A DNA stretch of 36,060 bases from NCBI GenBank assembly GCA_964531165.1, contig CAZHEA010000028.1:1-36060 (forward strand). Direction: 5' to 3'. Shown here in pieces: positions 32,781 through 36,060 of the stretch (positions are counted from its first letter, which is position 1; each line of letters opens with the position of its first letter). The notes beneath the pieces are model-generated. The model was not told the origin of the DNA, searched no databases, and saw only the letters and a program-made list of their open reading frames with translations. The position numbers and the translations under genes are program-made. The DNA is from SZUA-229 sp964531165. GTDB taxonomy: Bacteria; Pseudomonadota; Gammaproteobacteria; SZUA-229.

Positions 32781-33392
32781 ATGAATTTTAAACACATTAT
32801 ATTTTTACCGCTGATACTCCTTTCGCTTAGTGCCTGCCGCACAACCAACCTGGTAGAAAGCTGGGTCGACCCCACTTACCAGGCCCCTCCACTCAAAAAA
32901 ATATTAGTGATTGGAATTATTAAAAACCAGAAAAACCGCTATAAGTTTGAAGACGAATTTGCCAAACTCATTACCACCGAAAGCCGTACCGGCATCGCCA
33001 GCTATACTCTACTGGCAGATTTAGAAAAATCAGGCACCAAAGAAAACGTGCTAAAAATTATTGAAGAAACCGGTGCCGATGGCGTTATGATTGTCACCAC
33101 TCACGGGCTAATTTCTATGCAACGCACCACCCCGGGCTCATATGATTATGTTGGCGGCGGCAATGGTATGTATGGCTATTACAACTCATCATATGCAGTG
33201 ATTTATAATCAGGGGCATACCATTACCGACACCTTATTAAGAATTGACACTAAACTATTTAATGCCGCATCAGAAAAAATAATCTGGTCTGGCAAAACCG
33301 AAAGTTTTAACCCCGAATCAGCCATGGAAGTTATTAATGATCTAGAAAGACTGGTAATAAGAGATATGCGTAAAAGTGGCGTTATTCAATAA
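32781..33392 (+). CDS. DUF4136-like lipoprotein
   Basis: 203-aa lipoprotein: signal peptide with lipobox LSAC (Cys19), then the segment VESWVDPTYQAPPLKKILVIGI reminiscent of DUF4136 lipoproteins, an alpha/beta region, and a Gly/Tyr-rich loop (YDYVGGGNGMYGYY). The ATG at 32781 has GGAAA upstream; earlier starts would overlap the HAD gene and spoil the signal peptide. Function unknown. Same strand as the HAD gene and probably co-transcribed. Confidence 0.82.
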   Translation: MNFKHIIFLPLILLSLSACRTTNLVESWVDPTYQAPPLKKILVIGIIKNQKNRYKFEDEFAKLITTESRTGIASYTLLADLEKSGTKENVLKIIEETGADGVMIVTTHGLISMQRTTPGSYDYVGGGNGMYGYYNSSYAVIYNQGHTITDTLLRIDTKLFNAASEKIIWSGKTESFNPESAMEVINDLERLVIRDMRKSGVIQ

Positions 33393-33469
33393 CACCATAT
33401 GAAATCTGATTATTAGTTTTCATGATTGGAAATTTGAAATAAGTTTCAACCTTATATCACAGAGCATTT

Positions 33470-33500
33470 AACCAGCCCGTTAAAAATTAACGGGCTGGTT
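33470..33500. terminator. Hairpin terminator between convergent genes
   Basis: Perfect 14-bp arms AACCAGCCCGTTAA (33470-33483) and TTAACGGGCTGGTT (33487-33500) with an AAA loop lie between the lipoprotein gene and the HDOD gene. The stem is strong but no clear T-run follows on either strand, so a Rho-independent mechanism is probable but not certain. Confidence 0.65.
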
Positions 33501-33505
33501 ATAGA

Positions 33506-34387
33506 TTATGATAATAAAATATCTTTAGAACTTTCAAACTGCTGATACGCTTTATCCAGAATTTTAGGCAACAATGCCGGATCAAGTTTATTGGCCTGCC
33601 ACACCGAAATATCAATTGCCTCTAAATCAATTTCAAACGCATCGCCCTGCGGATTTTCTGACGTTTGAGCCAGTGCATACGGCTCAAAAAACTCATCGAC
33701 AATATGCGTGGCTAGATAAACTAACCAGGCGGCACTCTGCTCTTTTTCCGGCGCCTGTTGCGGCTCTAACTGATAACGTACCGAGCCACAAATTTGCGCT
33801 GGCAAATTCCACTTTTTTAATAAACCACCGCCGACTTCAGTATGGTCATAGCCCATTATTTCATGCTCGGCTTTGGCTAATTCAAGCCGATCGTTTTTTT
33901 GTAGCTGTAAAACCTGTGACATTTCATCCGGCATTTTAAGATACAATAATAATGAACCAATATCATGCAACAAACCGGCAATAAAAAATCGTTCGATCTG
34001 TTGCTCGCGCTTGAAGGCAGCGAGTACTCGAGCAGTAACCGCCGTGCTTAAACTGCGCTTCCAGAAATCTTTCATCGAAACCAGATCTGACGGAATGCCG
34101 TCAAAGACATTAATGGCCGATGCCGCCACCACCACACTGCGCAGTTCTTTGTGACCGATTAATGCAACTGCCCGATACACCGTATCAACTTTCGCCGTAA
34201 ACCCGTAAAACGGGCTGTTAACCAGCTTGAGTAAACGCGCAGTGAGCGCCGGGTCATCATTAATAACCTTGCCGATATTAGTAGCAGTGGATTTAGGGTC
34301 ATCCATAACCCCGAAAACTTTGTAGACAATGGCGGGCAGACTGCCCAGTTTGCCGCTGCGTTCAATTAATTTTTCAAGACTTTGCAA
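33506..34387 (-). CDS. HDOD-domain protein
   Basis: 293-aa cytoplasmic protein of the HDOD family, which resembles HD phosphohydrolases and acts in signalling. The HDOD domain spans about 10-210 with NDDPALTARLLKLVNSPFYG and a GLLHDIGSLLLY segment. The start is a TTG at 34387, supported by GGGGAAG about 8 nt upstream; no usable in-frame ATG precedes it. No receiver or GGDEF domain is attached, so the input is unknown. It follows dcd on the same strand, separated by a hairpin. Confidence 0.88.
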   Translation of the reverse strand: MQSLEKLIERSGKLGSLPAIVYKVFGVMDDPKSTATNIGKVINDDPALTARLLKLVNSPFYGFTAKVDTVYRAVALIGHKELRSVVVAASAINVFDGIPSDLVSMKDFWKRSLSTAVTARVLAAFKREQQIERFFIAGLLHDIGSLLLYLKMPDEMSQVLQLQKNDRLELAKAEHEIMGYDHTEVGGGLLKKWNLPAQICGSVRYQLEPQQAPEKEQSAAWLVYLATHIVDEFFEPYALAQTSENPQGDAFEIDLEAIDISVWQANKLDPALLPKILDKAYQQFESSKDILLS

Positions 34388-34412
34388 TACAGCGCTTCCC
34401 CATTCTTCCCTG

Positions 34413-34435
34413 ACAGCCGTTTTAGAAACGGCTGT
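34413..34435. terminator. Possible terminator hairpin between dcd and the HDOD gene
   Basis: Perfect 10-bp arms ACAGCCGTTT (34413-34422) and AAACGGCTGT (34426-34435) with a 3-nt loop lie in the 93-bp gap. On the minus strand no T-run follows, so termination after dcd is possible but not certain. Confidence 0.45.
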
Positions 34436-34480
34436 TCTAACGGTGCAGAATTTTAATGAATTCGTTTATATAAGTTTAGT

Positions 34481-35050
34481 CTAAGTTTTGGGGAGTGTAA
34501 CGCCGGTTTGGCCCTGATATTTGCCCGCTCGGTCACCATAAGAAGTTTCACAAACCTCATCTGATTCGAAAAACAGCATTTGAGCAACACCTTCATTCGC
34601 GTAAATTTTTGCCGGTAACGGTGTCGTATTTGAAAACTCCAGGGTTACATGACCTTCCCATTCGGGTTCCAGTGGAGTCACATTAACGATAATTCCACAG
34701 CGTGCATAGGTTGATTTACCCAGGCAAACCGTCAATACGCTACGCGGAATTTTAAAATACTCCACGGTGCGGGCCAGCGCAAATGAGTTGGGGGGAATAA
34801 TACAAACGTCAGATTGAACATCAACAAAACTGTTGTCATCAAAATCTTTCGGGTCAACAATTGCCGAGTTGATATTGGTAAATATTTTAAACTCATTAGC
34901 GCAGCGCACATCATAGCCATAGCTCGATGTGCCATAAGAGATCAGCCGGTTGTCATTATCATCGTAGCGTACCTGACCCGCCTCAAAAGGTGAAATCATG
35001 CCTTCATTTTCCGCCATTCGACGAATCCACTTATCTGACTTTATGCTCAT
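34481..35050 (-). CDS. dcd: dCTP deaminase
   Basis: 189-aa homotrimeric enzyme that deaminates dCTP to dUTP for thymidylate synthesis. The N-terminus MSIKSDKWIRRMAENEGMI is standard, and the active-site segment EGHVTLEFSNTTPL with its catalytic Glu is intact. I use the ATG at 35050, with GGAAG upstream; a longer ORF to 35116 is not supported by family length (188-193 aa). It is downstream of the Mrp gene, behind a terminator and its own promoter. Confidence 0.96.
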   Translation of the reverse strand: MSIKSDKWIRRMAENEGMISPFEAGQVRYDDNDNRLISYGTSSYGYDVRCANEFKIFTNINSAIVDPKDFDDNSFVDVQSDVCIIPPNSFALARTVEYFKIPRSVLTVCLGKSTYARCGIIVNVTPLEPEWEGHVTLEFSNTTPLPAKIYANEGVAQMLFFESDEVCETSYGDRAGKYQGQTGVTLPKT

Positions 35051-35090
35051 TGATTTGCGCTTCCAATATCTCTGAATTATTTGAGGCCGC

Positions 35091-35099
35091 ATTCTAACA
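35091..35099 (-). promoter_or_regulatory. Extended -10 promoter candidate for dcd
   Basis: On the minus strand TGTTAGAAT gives an extended -10 (TGN plus TAGAAT) about 40 bp before the dcd start. No good -35 is present at 16-18 bp, which is usual for extended -10 promoters. Lying after the Mrp terminator, it would drive dcd. Confidence 0.4.
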
Positions 35100-35225
35100 T
35101 AAATCTGCAAAACCACCTCTTATCCTGCAGGTGCCGGCATTCGTACAGATGCATATCGCATTATTCATATTTACCCTGTCTAAACCCGTCTTCCCTGGGG
35201 ATGCTCCATCGCTATAAAAAAACAT

Positions 35226-35255
35226 AAAAAAAGCCCTCTTTCGAGGGCTTTTTTT
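35226..35255. terminator. Intrinsic terminator downstream of the Mrp gene
   Basis: Stem GCCCTC/GAGGGC with a TTTC loop, flanked by A7 and T7, forms a bidirectional Rho-independent terminator (arms 35226-35238 and 35243-35255). It separates the Mrp gene from dcd. Confidence 0.92.
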
Positions 35256-35279
35256 ATTACCACGAAACAACTAAAACGA

Positions 35280-36060
35280 TTAGTTATTTTCAATCACAAT
35301 ATTCGGGAACTTGCTGCTGTAATCTTTTGCTTGTGAAGCCAGCTTCGCCGCAGTACGACGCGCGATTTCACGATAAATAGTGGCAATGGTGCCATTCTCA
35401 TCCACGGCAACCGAAGGCTGGCCTTCATCACCGCTGGTGCGAATCGCCATATCCAGCGGCAATGCACCGAGGAAATCCACATCGTAGTCTTCCGACATAC
35501 GCTCACCGCCGCCCTGACCGAAGATAGGCTCTGCATGACCGCATTCTGAACAAATGTGCACACTCATGTTTTCGATAATGCCCAACACTGGCACTTCAAC
35601 TTTCTCGAACATCTTCAGCCCTTTACGTGCATCCAGCAAGGCAATGTCCTGCGGAGTGGTAACGATAACCGCACCACTGACCGGTACTTTTTGCGCTAAC
35701 GTTAACTGCACATCACCGGTTCCCGGTGGCAAATCAATCACCAGGTAATCTAAATCTTTCCACTGAGTATCAACTAATAACTGCTCTAATGCCTGGGTAA
35801 CCATCGGGCCACGCCAAATCATCGGCGTTTCATCATCAATCATAAAACCAATCGACATCGCCTGCATGCCGTGCCCTATCATCGGAGCTAATGTTTTACC
35901 ATCAGCAGATTCTGGCTTATCGGTAATACCTAACATACGTGGGATACTGGGGCCGTAGATGTCTGCATCTAAAATACCGACATTTGCGCCTTCTTTGCTT
36001 AGCGCCAGTGCCAGGTTAACCGCAGTAGTTGATTTACCCACACCACCTTTACCTGATGCC
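35280..36060 (-). CDS. Mrp/ApbC-family Fe-S cluster carrier ATPase (partial)
   Basis: C-terminal part (about 260 residues) of a P-loop Mrp/NBP35-type ATPase that carries or inserts Fe-S clusters. The gene runs off the window end: reading upstream, the deviant Walker A GKGGVGKST is completed within the last 20 bases, so the apparent Met at 36041 is an internal Val. The CSEC motif (CxxC) that binds the bridging cluster, and the family segments DLPPGTGDVQLT and VTTPQDIALLDARKG, are intact. The N-terminal region and start are outside the window. Followed by a strong terminator. Confidence 0.93.
   Translation of the reverse strand, partial: ASGKGGVGKSTTAVNLALALSKEGANVGILDADIYGPSIPRMLGITDKPESADGKTLAPMIGHGMQAMSIGFMIDDETPMIWRGPMVTQALEQLLVDTQWKDLDYLVIDLPPGTGDVQLTLAQKVPVSGAVIVTTPQDIALLDARKGLKMFEKVEVPVLGIIENMSVHICSECGHAEPIFGQGGGERMSEDYDVDFLGALPLDMAIRTSGDEGQPSVAVDENGTIATIYREIARRTAAKLASQAKDYSSKFPNIVIENN

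Overview
The window is chromosomal DNA of a gammaproteobacterium that I cannot place to genus. The housekeeping genes fix the class: tyrS next to an rRNA-operon-type promoter, an M23 peptidase, anmK, erpA with an IscR-type site, bactofilin, argC, hemJ, rppH, dcd and an Mrp/ApbC ATPase. From memory, pseudomonads carry almost the same order (rrn, tyrS, M23, anmK, erpA, bactofilin/coiled-coil gene, argC). I see no phage, transposon, CRISPR or tRNA genes.

Layout. (1) 1-5281: an outward rrn-type promoter at the left edge, tyrS (-), a CapA-like lipoprotein, an M23 peptidase and anmK (+). (2) 5294-14224 (-): nine tightly packed, often overlapping genes read from 14224 leftward: secreted 186-aa protein, 628-aa helical-repeat/coiled-coil protein, 949-aa TPR lipoprotein, 204-aa TPR lipoprotein, 102-aa secreted protein, ExbB/TolQ, two ExbD/TolR and a TonB/AgmX-type protein. 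This looks like a proton-motive-force-coupled envelope machine. (3) 14225-14625: a divergent control region with two dyads and direct repeats. (4) 14626-27774 (+): ten genes, nearly all exported: a c-type haem protein with Planctomycete-cytochrome-like features, a di-haem LamG lipoprotein, a Tat-exported DUF1501-like protein, ApbE flavin transferase, a beta-propeller di-haem lipoprotein, an SH3-plus-barrel protein, an outer-membrane barrel, a TlpA thioredoxin, a DUF4266 lipoprotein and a DUF3570 protein. The run ends at a strong bidirectional terminator. (5) 27854-36060: erpA, bactofilin, DUF6776-like protein, argC (-); hemJ (+); rppH (-); HAD phosphatase and lipoprotein (+); HDOD, dcd and a truncated Mrp gene (-).

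The exciting part is 5294-27774: two divergent operons, 19 genes and about 22.5 kb, lying between anmK and erpA, which are neighbours in relatives. I infer one envelope system. The minus arm would supply inner-membrane energy transduction and TPR scaffolding to the outer membrane. The plus arm would supply outer-membrane barrels and extracytoplasmic haem and flavin redox proteins. The substrate or process is not evident from sequence.
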